From DATJGR01 sp041739525 (GTDB lineage Bacteria > Pseudomonadota > Gammaproteobacteria > Pseudomonadales > Azotimanducaceae): 64,000 nt of DNA. Made by a program: the position numbers and the translations under genes. Below are positions 52,301 to 60,531 of the stretch, one piece after another. The notes below the pieces were generated by a model that saw nothing but the letters and a program-made list of their open reading frames with translations, was not told the DNA's origin and did not search any database. The stretch is from positions 1-64,000 of the forward strand of contig JBGSNQ010000111.1 in the NCBI GenBank assembly GCA_041739525.1. The letters run 5' to 3'. Within the stretch, counting starts at the first letter, position 1; each line of letters starts with the position of its first letter.

Positions 52301-55300
52301 CGCGGAAGAGATCCAGAACTTCGCGAACTGGTTTACGTACTACCGCAGCCGCGAGTACACGGCGAAGGCGGCGTTGGGTCGAACGGTTTCGGACGTGACG
52401 AACATCCGTCTCGGGTACGTCGTGCTGAACGATGCTAACGAGCGGTTGCCTGTCGCATCGATGAACGCCTCGTACCGCGTCGGCAACAAGAAGACGATGA
52501 TGAATCAGATCTACAAGGTCGATTCGAACAACGGTACGCCGTTGCGCGTTGCGCTCGATAAGGCCGGAAGGTACTTCGAGTGCCGATCAGGCGATTCCTT
52601 CGGCAGCACCTCGAACACGTCGCCGGGAAATGCACGGTGTCCTGTTCTTCCGTCACCGGAAGGTCAATGCCAGAACAACTTCGCGCTGCTGTTCTCGGAC
52701 GGGACCTGGAACGAGTCGTTCAGCACCGGTTCCAACGGAAATGCCGCCCGCAACAACGACGGCGGTACCAGCAATAGCGCCTTTGATGGCGGGAAGTTCG
52801 CTGACTCTATTGCTGCAACCCTTGCTGACGTCGCGATGTACTACTACGAACGTGACCTGCAGCCTGGTCTCGCTAACGGGGTGCCGACGACCCAACGAGA
52901 TACCCTGGGTGCGAATCCGGCGACCGCATTCACCGACAATGGTGAACTGATGCATCAGCACATGAAGACCTACACCGTAGGCCTCGGACTCGAAGGGCTG
53001 ATCAACAAGTCGACGGTAATGGCCCTCCCGTACAACACGCCGTTCACTTGGGGCGATCCCTTCAACGATGGTCCGGCAAAGGTCGATGACATGTTGCATG
53101 CTGCCGTCAACGGGCGAGGCGACTTCCTGAAGGCCAATGACCCGGTCATGTTGTCGCAAGCACTACAGAGCGCGTTCCAGGAATTCTCGAACGGGTCCGC
53201 CTCGGTGAGTGCGGTGGCGTTCAACTCGACGGCACTGCGCGAACAAACGGTGGAGTTCCGCGGCTTCTTCAACCTGAAGTACAACACCGGCGACCTGCGC
53301 GCGCTGGACGTCGACGCCTCGACGGGCGTTGTCGATGACGCACATCCGATCTGGCGCGCTGCACAGCAGCTCGATGCGCAGACTGCGAACAGCCGAGTGA
53401 TCGTGACCTACGACCGGATCGCAGACACCGGACGTCCGTTCCGCTTCGGCAGCCTGAACGCGAATCAGAAGTTGATTCTCGATGCCAATGAGTTGAACTG
53501 GATCCGCGGCGATCGCAGCCTGGAAGAGCCGGCGGGCACGTATCGTGCGCGACCGCTGGTCGAAGGTCTGCTCGGCGACATCGTGCACTCGGCGCCGATG
53601 TTCGTGGGCGGTCCGCGCGGCATCCGTCGCGACCAATCGCCGTACCCGACGACGAATCTGTATTCGGGATTCAAGAGTGCGCAGGCGAGCCGGGAACCGC
53701 TGGTTTACGTGGCGGCGAACGACGGCATGATGCACGGCTTCAACGCGCTCACGGGCAACGAACGGTTCGGGTATGTGCCGAACAAGCTGATCGACGGTTC
53801 GCAGCGGTTCAAGAACGATCTCGATCAGCTGACCTCGCTGAGCTACTCGCATCGATTCTTCGTCGACATTACGCCTTCGGTGGAAGACGTATTCATGCCG
53901 CCTTACAAGGGCTCGGTAACGAAGGACTGGACGACCGTTCTCGTCGGCGGACTCGGTCAGGGCGGCAAGGGTTACTACGCGCTCAACGTATCGTCGCCGG
54001 CCGCGGACTTCACGTCGGAAACGAATGCCGCCGGTACCGTACTCTGGGAATTCACGGACCAGGACGATGCTTACCCAGTCGATGCACTTGGTGTGCCCCT
54101 CGGTGGTGCCGTTGGCGCGTTCCTCGACCTCGGCGGACAGCCGATCAAGGACCTGGGCTACACGTACAGCCCGGCGCAACTCGTAATGACGAACGTCAGC
54201 GACGGCGGTACGCCCGCGCAGAAGAAGTGGGCTTCGATCTTCGGCAACGGCTACAACAGCACCGCGGGGATCGCGAAGCTGTTCGTGGTTCCGCTCGAGA
54301 GCGGCCTCGACGGATGGCAGCCGGGTGACGTAACCAAGGTGGATACCGGCGAGGGCGTCAAGTTGCCCCCGGATACGCTGGCCGGTTTGCCGAACGGTCT
54401 TGGTACGCCGACGCTGATCGACAAGGACCTGAATGGAACCGCCGACATCGCATATGCCGGTGACCTGTTCGGTAACCTGTATCGCTTCGATATCTCGAAT
54501 GCGAACCCGTCGAACTGGACGGCGACAAAACTGTTCCAGGCGACGTATACCGTTGGCGCGATCACTACGCGGCAACCGATTACGACGCAACCGTACGTGT
54601 TCAAGCATCCGACGTTGCCGGGCTTCATCGTCATCGTCGGTACCGGAAGCTACGTGACCGAGGCTGACGGCGTTTCGACGGAGATCCAGTCCGTGTACGG
54701 AATCTGGGACCGCGGCGAGGTTGCGCCGGCAACCGCCAACAGTAATGCGAAGGCGACGCGTCTCGTGCGTCAGACGGTGACCAATGTCGTCAATGAAACG
54801 GGCACGGCGTTTGAAGAGCTGCGGATCGTTTCGGCGAACCCGGTCGTCTATACGCCTGATGCGGGTGTAGTTCCGGGTACCTACGGCTGGTACTTCGACT
54901 TCACCATGACGCGTCCGCTGTTGACGCTGCAGGGCAATACGAACGGTGATGTAGACGGAGCAGCGCCGCCGGCGGTGCAGTTCCCCGGCGAACGTGCAAT
55001 TCGTCGTTTCGTTCCGCGCGGCAGCTCGCTGCTCGTAACGACGGTGATTCCGCGCGATGCGAACACGTGTCTGCGCTCGCCGCCTGGATCGACATTCCCG
55101 ATCGATGCGCTGACCGGTGGTAATCCGACGCGGCCGATTCTCGACCTCAACAACGACGGCGTGATCGACAGCGGCGACATGGTGACGGTGGGCGGCGTGC
55201 AATATGCGGCAGGTATCCTGTTCAGTACCGACGACCTGAACGGTCAGCTGGTCGACCCGTCGCTGTTGCTGGGTACGGGCGAAGCCGACTTCCTGTTCCT

Positions 55301-55397
55301 TTCCGGCGGTGACGAGCAAATCACCATCCGGGTTGCGGGTCCGGAAGACGCAAAGACCGGCCGTTTGTCGTGGCGTGAACTAGATGACGCGAACTGA
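49338..55397 (+). CDS. pilY1: PilY1-type pilus tip adhesin with N-terminal cadherin-like repeats
   Basis: This is a protein of about 2019 aa, well above the 1100-1200 of ordinary PilY1. Signal peptide 1-30 (ending GQPAFG). Residues 31-733 form seven beta-sandwich repeats with the NDAPV/DxDGDxLTF/YTPxxxxxGxDxF pattern. A seven-proline hinge follows, then the PilY1 core. A von Willebrand-like MIDAS D771-x-S-x-S starts the core. The C-terminal beta-propeller (YVAANDGMMHGFNAL, VGGLGQGGKGYYALNV) has calcium-loop candidates at about 1695 and 1936 (DLNNDGVID). ATG 49338 or GTG 49335 follows AGGAGGT; ATG 49299 has no ribosome site. Confidence 0.93.
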   Translation: MYRLSRVGQDMMGAAVVLLACLGFGQPAFGVATVDNPIADFSVNEDAPPSATIDLQGVFDGNGPFIYAVISNSNPSVVQTALTNGTRDLTLSYLPDASGVATITVEVTDGDPSSASHTFTVTVNPVNDAPVALPQALIGAEDSSLVITLAGTDVDGDTLTFAAGSPANGTLTGTAPNLTYTPAANYNGSDSFTFTVNDGTVDSAAATVSIGVGGTNDDPVAVAQALTTTEDASLSITLAGTDIDGDPLTFAVGAPSNGTLSGTAPNLTYTPAADFNGSDSFTFTVNDGTTSSAAATVSISVTAVNDPPILAALPAPVISTEDAGTITVNVTGMFNDADLSEGDTLTLSVGGVSNAAMFSPQPTIAGSTLTLPLAPDQNGPATITLRAQDSSGASVTGDVTLTVTPVNDAPTVVSPIPDQNPPEDSPPIVLNLGSYFGDVDIATNADSLVYSVTSNDNLAVVNTAIAGQNLTLTFPPNTNGVAHITVHAQDSAGASMDDSFTVTVDSVDDTPGAADDTATMNEDAGTLSIDVLANDAHGDDPTIIISAGATVTIAGVPYPNSSETTPTTVLDATGTSVTLPNGSLVINGNNIEYTPKQDFNGTDHFSYTLQDADGQTASATVTVVVNPENDAPVQASTVSYTVVQGSFIDILAAGGIASHGFDADADTISVIQETAPTSTGSGYSGTTLSLQPDGGFLYIPDVTFVGTDSFSIRLFDGVVTSGVINVVVEVTAAAPPPPPPPAGEVEFNFNLAKVPLEDAISSEANVLVIMDDSGSMDWAVMTDGAEGQFWLTNAGIKDNRVGTGTTAYQYLTPLSTNVYGNTTVLPTERALSGDAAFNTNNYGVWRGRNSQYNTVYYNPQVRYAPWVGLNRSNVDFPNAPPTAAPLDPYDAAIQTINLTNTITYVSNNVPIVKGTSGSRKNLTNNNVYLPHYYTTTATGRPAWNAPHTLVEISDTRTTDMDGAVRNPAMTYPGGANRTDCANPLQCTYAEEIQNFANWFTYYRSREYTAKAALGRTVSDVTNIRLGYVVLNDANERLPVASMNASYRVGNKKTMMNQIYKVDSNNGTPLRVALDKAGRYFECRSGDSFGSTSNTSPGNARCPVLPSPEGQCQNNFALLFSDGTWNESFSTGSNGNAARNNDGGTSNSAFDGGKFADSIAATLADVAMYYYERDLQPGLANGVPTTQRDTLGANPATAFTDNGELMHQHMKTYTVGLGLEGLINKSTVMALPYNTPFTWGDPFNDGPAKVDDMLHAAVNGRGDFLKANDPVMLSQALQSAFQEFSNGSASVSAVAFNSTALREQTVEFRGFFNLKYNTGDLRALDVDASTGVVDDAHPIWRAAQQLDAQTANSRVIVTYDRIADTGRPFRFGSLNANQKLILDANELNWIRGDRSLEEPAGTYRARPLVEGLLGDIVHSAPMFVGGPRGIRRDQSPYPTTNLYSGFKSAQASREPLVYVAANDGMMHGFNALTGNERFGYVPNKLIDGSQRFKNDLDQLTSLSYSHRFFVDITPSVEDVFMPPYKGSVTKDWTTVLVGGLGQGGKGYYALNVSSPAADFTSETNAAGTVLWEFTDQDDAYPVDALGVPLGGAVGAFLDLGGQPIKDLGYTYSPAQLVMTNVSDGGTPAQKKWASIFGNGYNSTAGIAKLFVVPLESGLDGWQPGDVTKVDTGEGVKLPPDTLAGLPNGLGTPTLIDKDLNGTADIAYAGDLFGNLYRFDISNANPSNWTATKLFQATYTVGAITTRQPITTQPYVFKHPTLPGFIVIVGTGSYVTEADGVSTEIQSVYGIWDRGEVAPATANSNAKATRLVRQTVTNVVNETGTAFEELRIVSANPVVYTPDAGVVPGTYGWYFDFTMTRPLLTLQGNTNGDVDGAAPPAVQFPGERAIRRFVPRGSSLLVTTVIPRDANTCLRSPPGSTFPIDALTGGNPTRPILDLNNDGVIDSGDMVTVGGVQYAAGILFSTDDLNGQLVDPSLLLGTGEADFLFLSGGDEQITIRVAGPEDAKTGRLSWRELDDAN
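49437..51536 (+). repeat. Seven tandem cadherin-like beta-sandwich repeats inside pilY1
   Basis: Unit borders fall near 49727, 49993, 50260, 50567, 50874 and 51236, each close to an NDAP/NDDP/NDPP or DDTP tetrapeptide. Units are 89-121 residues. Units 2 and 3 are almost identical in protein (ITLAGTDxDGDxLTFA, then GSDSFTFTVNDGT) but differ at many silent sites. Their similarity is thus kept by selection rather than by very recent duplication. Confidence 0.85.
51540..51560 (+). repeat. (CCG)7 trinucleotide run encoding a proline hinge
   Basis: Seven uninterrupted CCG codons encode PPPPPPP between the last cadherin-like repeat and the PilY1 core. Slippage here would change hinge length in frame. 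Confidence 0.9.
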
Positions 55398-55407
55398 GGA
55401 GGTATCC

Positions 55408-55755
55408 ATGAACTTCGTATCGACACAGTTCGGCAAACAACTCGTACGCGGTCTGATGCTGGCAGGGGCGATGCTCATCGCCCCGCTAGTGCTCGCGGAC
55501 GACTTCCGGATCGAATCCAAGCAAGGTTCGGTGGAGTCGGTGGACTATGCTGCGAGCAAAATCGTAGTGGGCGGTGTGTCCTATGACATCGCCCCCGATG
55601 CCAACGTTCAGCTGGGCGGCAGCTACGGCGCGTTTACGATGATCACACCGGGCATGAACGTTTCGATCATCGTTCAACGCTTCATCGAATCGGGACATCG
55701 GCAGATCATCGAGGTGAACGAACTGCCTCCTGGTGTAGTTCCAGAGCAGTACTGA
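55408..55755 (+). CDS. pilY2: PilY2-like exported protein
   Basis: This 115-aa protein has a signal peptide (about 1-30, ending VLADD). The mature part GSVESVDYAASKIVVGGVSYDIAP is a small beta-rich domain, repeated once in weaker form. P. aeruginosa PilY2 has about the same length and position directly after pilY1, which is the main basis for the name. GGAGGT stands seven bases before ATG 55408. It ends 11 bp from the convergent fimT stop and closes the minor pilin operon. Confidence 0.8.
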   Translation: MNFVSTQFGKQLVRGLMLAGAMLIAPLVLADDFRIESKQGSVESVDYAASKIVVGGVSYDIAPDANVQLGGSYGAFTMITPGMNVSIIVQRFIESGHRQIIEVNELPPGVVPEQY

Positions 55756-55766
55756 GTGTGATTCGC

Positions 55767-56333
55767 CTATGGGCAGCGCAGTGGCTGTCCGTTGGCGTCT
55801 TCCGCAATTCCGTCGTGATCGGAGTCTTGCGCAACTCTTGGACGTGCCTGTGCGTTCAAAATCACCTCCCGAGCGTGGTGGGGATCGCGGTCGGCCGGGC
55901 AGTACAACAAGTTGCCGTTCTGCCAGTCGGTTAGCCCACTCGGCTTGATCTGCAGGTAGCTGCGGTTGCGGAATGAGCGCCAATAGATTCGGGCGCCACC
56001 TTCGAAGCCGGGTAACCAACGCAGTACCTGCTCGTTTGCGTCACGCCTTCCGTTGGCATTGCGGTCCGCGAACATCAACGTTCCCTCGTGCCAGGAATCG
56101 CGCGCGCCGCACGCGGTTTCGACTGCGCTGGGGCAGAGCGTCACCGAAGTTCTCAGCGTGATGGCCGAGTGACGCGCGCTTTGCAGGGCGCCCAGCAGTT
56201 GATTGAGCGCTGCGGTTGCACGGTTCTGTTGGACGAAGCCTTGAAACGCGGGCAATGCAAAGCCGGACATCACGCCAACAATTGCCAGCGTGACGAGCAT
56301 TTCCGGAATCGTGACTCCCAACAGCCCTCGCAT
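55767..56333 (-). CDS. fimT: GspH/FimT-family pseudopilin FimT
   Basis: This 188-aa prepilin has leader MRGLLG then VTIPEMLVTLAIVGVMSGFALPAF with Glu5. The GspH domain shows LLGALQSARHSAITLRTSVTLC, ADRNANGRRDANEQVLRWLPGF and a late Cys pair. The C-terminal ILNAQARPRVAQD occupies the place of the GRxR DNA-binding motif of competence FimT proteins. It is on the opposite strand to the minor pilins, 88 bp downstream of pilR, as in Pseudomonas. A role in DNA uptake or pilus priming is inferred. Confidence 0.88.
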   Translation of the reverse strand: MRGLLGVTIPEMLVTLAIVGVMSGFALPAFQGFVQQNRATAALNQLLGALQSARHSAITLRTSVTLCPSAVETACGARDSWHEGTLMFADRNANGRRDANEQVLRWLPGFEGGARIYWRSFRNRSYLQIKPSGLTDWQNGNLLYCPADRDPHHAREVILNAQARPRVAQDSDHDGIAEDANGQPLRCP

Positions 56334-56421
56334 GGCGCGTATTGGGCGGCAACGGAGTTGCGTCGTGCAGCCGGCTACGCAGCGCTAGCGCGTGCGCAAT
56401 GCGCGTATCGCGACGAGGGAT

Positions 56422-57807
56422 TTACTCCAGACCGAGCTTTTTGAGGCGATAACGCAACGCGCGGAAGGTAATGCCGAGGTTCTTCGCCGCCGCAGTTTTG
56501 TTCCAGCGGGTCGCTTCGAGCGCCTCGGTGATGAGGCGACGCTCGATTCGTTCGAGAAAATCCTCGAGTGATTGGCCCGGCGCGAGCTGTAGATCGACGT
56601 CAGGTTCTTGCGACTGCGACATCTGAGGGGCCGTCGATGGCGTGACCGAGGGCGTGGCCGACGTGTGCCGCGCCGCAGTGAGATTCAAGTCGGACGCCCG
56701 GATTCGATTGTTCTCGCACAGCGTGAACGCCCGTTCGAGCACGTTTTCGAGCTCGCGCACGTTTCCCGGAAACGCGTAGCCTTTCAGCGCCTCAATAGCA
56801 TCGTCGGCGATTTGTGGCGCTGCGGTGCCGTATTCGTCGGCCAGCCGCACGAGAATTTCGTTTGCCAACAGCGGAATGTCGTCTGCGCGCTCGCGCAGGC
56901 TGGGCACGGGCAACTCGATGACGTTGAGCCGGTAGTAGAGGTCTTGACGGAAGCGTCCCGCGTCGACTTCTCCCGCGAGATTCTTGTGGGTCGCACTCAA
57001 GATGCGGACATCGATCGTCGATTCCTGCTGACTGCCTACAGGTCGCACCGCCTTTTCCTGTATCGCGCGCAGCAGCTTTACCTGCATCGGCAACGGAAGA
57101 TCGGCAACTTCGTCGAGAAACAGCGTGCCGCCGCTCGCCGCTTGAAACAGACCTTCCTTGTCCGCGACCGCGCCGGTGAAGCTGCCCTTCTTGTGGCCGA
57201 AGAACTCGCTCTCCATCAGTTCCGATGGAATCGCACCGCAGTTCACCGGAACGAATGGCGCGTCGGCGCGCGGGCCCTGTTCGTGGATCAGGCGTGCGGC
57301 GAGCTCTTTACCGCTGCCGGATTCGCCGCTGACGTAGATCGGTGCCTGGCTTCGCGCAAGTTTCTTGATCTGGTCCCGCAGGCGCTGCATCGCATTCGAC
57401 CGCCCCGTGAGCCGAATGGTCGACTCGGCCGGTGCATCGAGGCCGGAGAGCTTCAGTGCGGTATCGACGAGGGCGCGCAGCTGATCCAGGTCCACCGGCT
57501 TCTGAACGAAGTCGAATGCGCCGGCCTTCAGCGCGGCGATTGCAGTGTCCATGTTGCCGTAGGCAGTAATCACCGCGACCGGCAGACCTGGGTGGTCGGC
57601 GTTGATTCGACGTACCAGTTCGACGCCGTCACCGTCGGGCAGATGCATGTCCGTCAGACACAAGTCGAATTGATGCGACGCCAGCAGTTCGGTGGCCGTG
57701 CGCACGTCTTTTGCGGCCTTCGTCTCTATGTCCATCCGGCCGAGCGTGATCTCGAGCAGTTCCCGGATGTCCGGTTCGTCGTCAACAATCAATGCGCGCT
57801 TGGTCAT
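56422..57807 (-). CDS. pilR: Sigma-54-dependent response regulator PilR
   Basis: This is a 461-aa NtrC-family activator. The receiver domain is at 1-118 (LIVDDEPDIRELLE, phosphoacceptor Asp in LCLTDMHLP, KPVD). The AAA+ domain is at about 143-370 (Walker A GESGSGKE, sigma-54 contact loop GSFTGA, Walker B GGTLFLDEVADL). The C-terminal Fis-type helix-turn-helix is WNKTAAAKNLGITFRALRYRLKKLGL. It activates pilin transcription after phosphorylation by PilS. It overlaps pilS by 26 bases. Confidence 0.96.
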   Translation of the reverse strand: MTKRALIVDDEPDIRELLEITLGRMDIETKAAKDVRTATELLASHQFDLCLTDMHLPDGDGVELVRRINADHPGLPVAVITAYGNMDTAIAALKAGAFDFVQKPVDLDQLRALVDTALKLSGLDAPAESTIRLTGRSNAMQRLRDQIKKLARSQAPIYVSGESGSGKELAARLIHEQGPRADAPFVPVNCGAIPSELMESEFFGHKKGSFTGAVADKEGLFQAASGGTLFLDEVADLPLPMQVKLLRAIQEKAVRPVGSQQESTIDVRILSATHKNLAGEVDAGRFRQDLYYRLNVIELPVPSLRERADDIPLLANEILVRLADEYGTAAPQIADDAIEALKGYAFPGNVRELENVLERAFTLCENNRIRASDLNLTAARHTSATPSVTPSTAPQMSQSQEPDVDLQLAPGQSLEDFLERIERRLITEALEATRWNKTAAAKNLGITFRALRYRLKKLGLE

Positions 57808-59455
57808 CGTCGTCCTCGGGGCGCTTTGCGGTGATCCGATCCGGATGAGCGAAGGTGATCCGGAAGCAGCTTCCGCCACGCGGATCACGTGTGTATGTAA
57901 TACGGGCCTGGTTCGCTTCGCACATTTCTCGCGTGATGTAGAGGCCGAGTCCCGTGCCGCCGCGCTCGGTGGTGAAGAACGGTTCGAATAGATTCTCCAC
58001 CCGGTCTTCCGGCACGCCAGGGCCATCGTCGATCACGTTCAGAAATGGCCTGTCCGTAGAAGGATCGATACCGCCGTCGATCGACAGCGTCGCTCGGCCG
58101 GTGTTGGCCTTACTGTAGCGCAAGCCATTTACCGCAAGGTTGGTCAGCGCTTGAGCAAGTTGACCCGCATCCACGCGGACTTCGGTCGCCGCCGGCACCA
58201 CACTGATTCGTATGTCCACCGGGTCGGGCATCGACTGTTGGAACTCCGCTACGAAATCGGTGAGCCAGTTGTTGAGGTTGAGTCTAGTGGGCGAGGGCGG
58301 TTTGCGCCGTGACAGCTCCAGCACATTCTCGATGACCCCGTTCATCCGGCGCGATTGCATGTTGATGATGTCGGTCAGGCGCGTGTCACCCGGATCGAGA
58401 TTGCGGGATTCGCTGAGCAACTGGCCGGCGTGACTGATTGCGCCAAGCGGGTTGCGAATTTCATGCGCAATGCTGGCCGAGAGCCGTCCGAGCGCCGCGA
58501 GTTTCAGCTGTTGCGCCTGCTGCTGAATTTCGACGGTATCTTCCAGAAACACGATGACGTCGGCGTCGGGCCTCTCGGGCCGTACCGCGCTGAAGTTGGC
58601 GCGGATTTCCGGAGTGGTTGGCGCTATCTCAAAGGGGCCGGTCCGGACTCGAGTGTCATTACGCCAGACCTGTAGGCGATCGAGCAACGGACCTGGTAAC
58701 GCCGCATTCGTTTCGTCCTGCGCGGCCAGGCCGAGCAACGAACGTGCTGATTGATTCAGCAGTCTGGGATTGCCCTTTTGGTCGACGACGATGATTCCGG
58801 TCCGCATACGCTGGATGATGGAACGGTTGACGCGTTCGAGATCGGCCACTTCGGCGGCGCGCGACAGCGACATGATTTCGGTTCGACGCAGCCTTGCTGA
58901 CAGCGATTGGACGGCGATCGCGGCAGCGAAATAGATCGCGCCGAGAATTCCCGCCTGGAAATAGTCGCTGCGATAGTCCGGCGGCATCAGCGAAACGTAG
59001 AACTCCTCGTAAAGCACGACGATCGTTGCGACCGCCGCGAGGAACGCGCTCGCGCGTCCGGTGACGAGAACCGATCCGGCCGTCACCGCAATGAGGATCA
59101 TGACGCCGAGTCCGCTGCCCACTCCGCCGGACAGGTACATCAGCCAACCGAGAGCGAAAATGTCGAACAGTACAAATACGACGGCAGCCACCTGCCGCCG
59201 GAACAGTCGCGCCGGCAACGCCTGCGTACCCATGGCGCTCAGGAGATTGATACCGGTGTATGTCAGCGCGACCCAGAGGAACGTTTCCGGATGCAACCGA
59301 CCAAGACGCGTTTCGGTGTAGTGCTGTAAGAAGACCGCAAGCAGCGCAACGCCTACCGCCACGCGATAGTAGTTGTAGACCTTCAACAGGTTGACGTTCA
59401 GCTGGAACCGACGTTGCTCGATCTCTGCAACGATGTCGTCTGCGAGCGAGTTCAT
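57782..59455 (-). CDS. pilS: Sensor histidine kinase PilS
   Basis: This 557-aa inner-membrane kinase starts at ATG 59455. The N-terminal part has six hydrophobic segments (about residues 30-200). A PAS region follows (about 225-340: IIQRMRTGIIVVDQKGN). The kinase core has the phospho-His in LGRLSASIAHEIRNPLGA and ATP-lid boxes GLRYSKANTG, DDGPGVPED and GGTGLGLYITRE. It pairs with PilR directly downstream. Only seven bases separate its start from the bamD stop, so bamD, pilS, pilR and perhaps fimT share a transcript. Confidence 0.95.
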   Translation of the reverse strand: MNSLADDIVAEIEQRRFQLNVNLLKVYNYYRVAVGVALLAVFLQHYTETRLGRLHPETFLWVALTYTGINLLSAMGTQALPARLFRRQVAAVVFVLFDIFALGWLMYLSGGVGSGLGVMILIAVTAGSVLVTGRASAFLAAVATIVVLYEEFYVSLMPPDYRSDYFQAGILGAIYFAAAIAVQSLSARLRRTEIMSLSRAAEVADLERVNRSIIQRMRTGIIVVDQKGNPRLLNQSARSLLGLAAQDETNAALPGPLLDRLQVWRNDTRVRTGPFEIAPTTPEIRANFSAVRPERPDADVIVFLEDTVEIQQQAQQLKLAALGRLSASIAHEIRNPLGAISHAGQLLSESRNLDPGDTRLTDIINMQSRRMNGVIENVLELSRRKPPSPTRLNLNNWLTDFVAEFQQSMPDPVDIRISVVPAATEVRVDAGQLAQALTNLAVNGLRYSKANTGRATLSIDGGIDPSTDRPFLNVIDDGPGVPEDRVENLFEPFFTTERGGTGLGLYITREMCEANQARITYTRDPRGGSCFRITFAHPDRITAKRPEDDDDQARIDC

Positions 59456-59462
59456 GTGCTGG

Positions 59463-60431
59463 TCAGCCGAACAGGCGCCACCACGGCTTGTTCGGCTTCG
59501 GCGGTGGCGCCGGATCTGCGGGATGCGCAGGAATATCAACGCCGGCCGGCGTATCGATGGTGATCGGCGGGGGGACCTTCGGGCGATCGACCATGCCGAA
59601 CGTCATCATGTTGAGCCACGAACGGTCGCGATCGAAGGTTTGCTGGCGGAACACGAAGCGACCCTGATCGTCGAACGCCGGATAGTTCGGGGCATTGATA
59701 GCCAGAATCCGCACTGCGTCGTTTGCCGCTTCGGGGAGACCCAATCGCCAGTTCGCTTCGATCATGATCGCCAGCGCATCGTCGACTGATTGCGATTGCG
59801 AATAGTGCTCGACCACGTTGCGCGCGCGGTTCGCGGCTGCGACGAAGGCACCGCGCCGCATGTAGAACTTGGCAACGTTGATCTCGTACTTGGCGAGAAT
59901 ATTGACGAGGAACACCATCCGTTGCCGCGCATCCGCCGCATATTCGCTGTCGGGATGACGTTGCAGAAATTCGGAAAAATCGTCGAACGCCTGCTTGGAA
60001 GACGTCGGATCGCGTTTGCTGATATCGGTCGCGGCGAAACGATCGAGCAAACCGCGGTCTTTATTGAACTCCGCGAGACCCTTGATGTAGTACGCGTAGT
60101 CGACGTTGGGATGTTGTGGGTGCAGCCGAATGAAACGGTCAGCGGCGCTGCGAGCCGCCTCGGGTTGATACGACATGAAGTTCGCGTAGATCAACTCGAG
60201 TTGTGCCTGCTCCGCGTATCGTCCGAACGGAAAGCGAGCTTCGAGCTTCTGCAGCTTCGTGATCGCGTCACGATAGTTGCCGGAGCGAAGGCTCGATTGA
60301 GCACTGCGATACAACATCTGCTCGGACGACTTCTGATCTTCGTCTTCTTCCTTGTCGTGACCGCCGAACGGCCACAACGCGCAGCCACCGAGCAAGCTGA
60401 GAACGGCGGCAAGAACAACGATACGTGTCAT
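59463..60431 (-). CDS. bamD: Outer membrane assembly lipoprotein BamD
   Basis: This 322-aa lipoprotein has lipobox LLGGC (Cys17). Five TPR units follow: LYRSAQSSLRSGNYRDAITKLQKLEARFPFG, then YAEQAQLELIYANF, YAYYIKGLAEFNKDRG and KYEINVAKFYMRRGAFVAAANRA. It belongs to the BAM complex that inserts outer-membrane beta barrels. The last 60 residues are a Pro-rich tail (PADPAPPPKPNKPWW), longer than in E. coli. It is divergent from rluD, as commonly seen. Confidence 0.96.
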   Translation of the reverse strand: MTRIVVLAAVLSLLGGCALWPFGGHDKEEDEDQKSSEQMLYRSAQSSLRSGNYRDAITKLQKLEARFPFGRYAEQAQLELIYANFMSYQPEAARSAADRFIRLHPQHPNVDYAYYIKGLAEFNKDRGLLDRFAATDISKRDPTSSKQAFDDFSEFLQRHPDSEYAADARQRMVFLVNILAKYEINVAKFYMRRGAFVAAANRARNVVEHYSQSQSVDDALAIMIEANWRLGLPEAANDAVRILAINAPNYPAFDDQGRFVFRQQTFDRDRSWLNMMTFGMVDRPKVPPPITIDTPAGVDIPAHPADPAPPPKPNKPWWRLFG

Positions 60432-60531
60432 CTCTTCGGAGCCGAGCGGTAAAATCGGCGGTAGTTTACCCGGACTTTCTCGAAAGTCTGGCCATTCTCC
60501 GATCTCAATTTACCCATGTAGGGCGTACTTG

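Noticed and set aside
53163..55319. 718-codon minus-strand frame
   Set aside because: Antisense shadow of the PilY1 C-terminal core, Arg/His/Gln-rich and without motifs.
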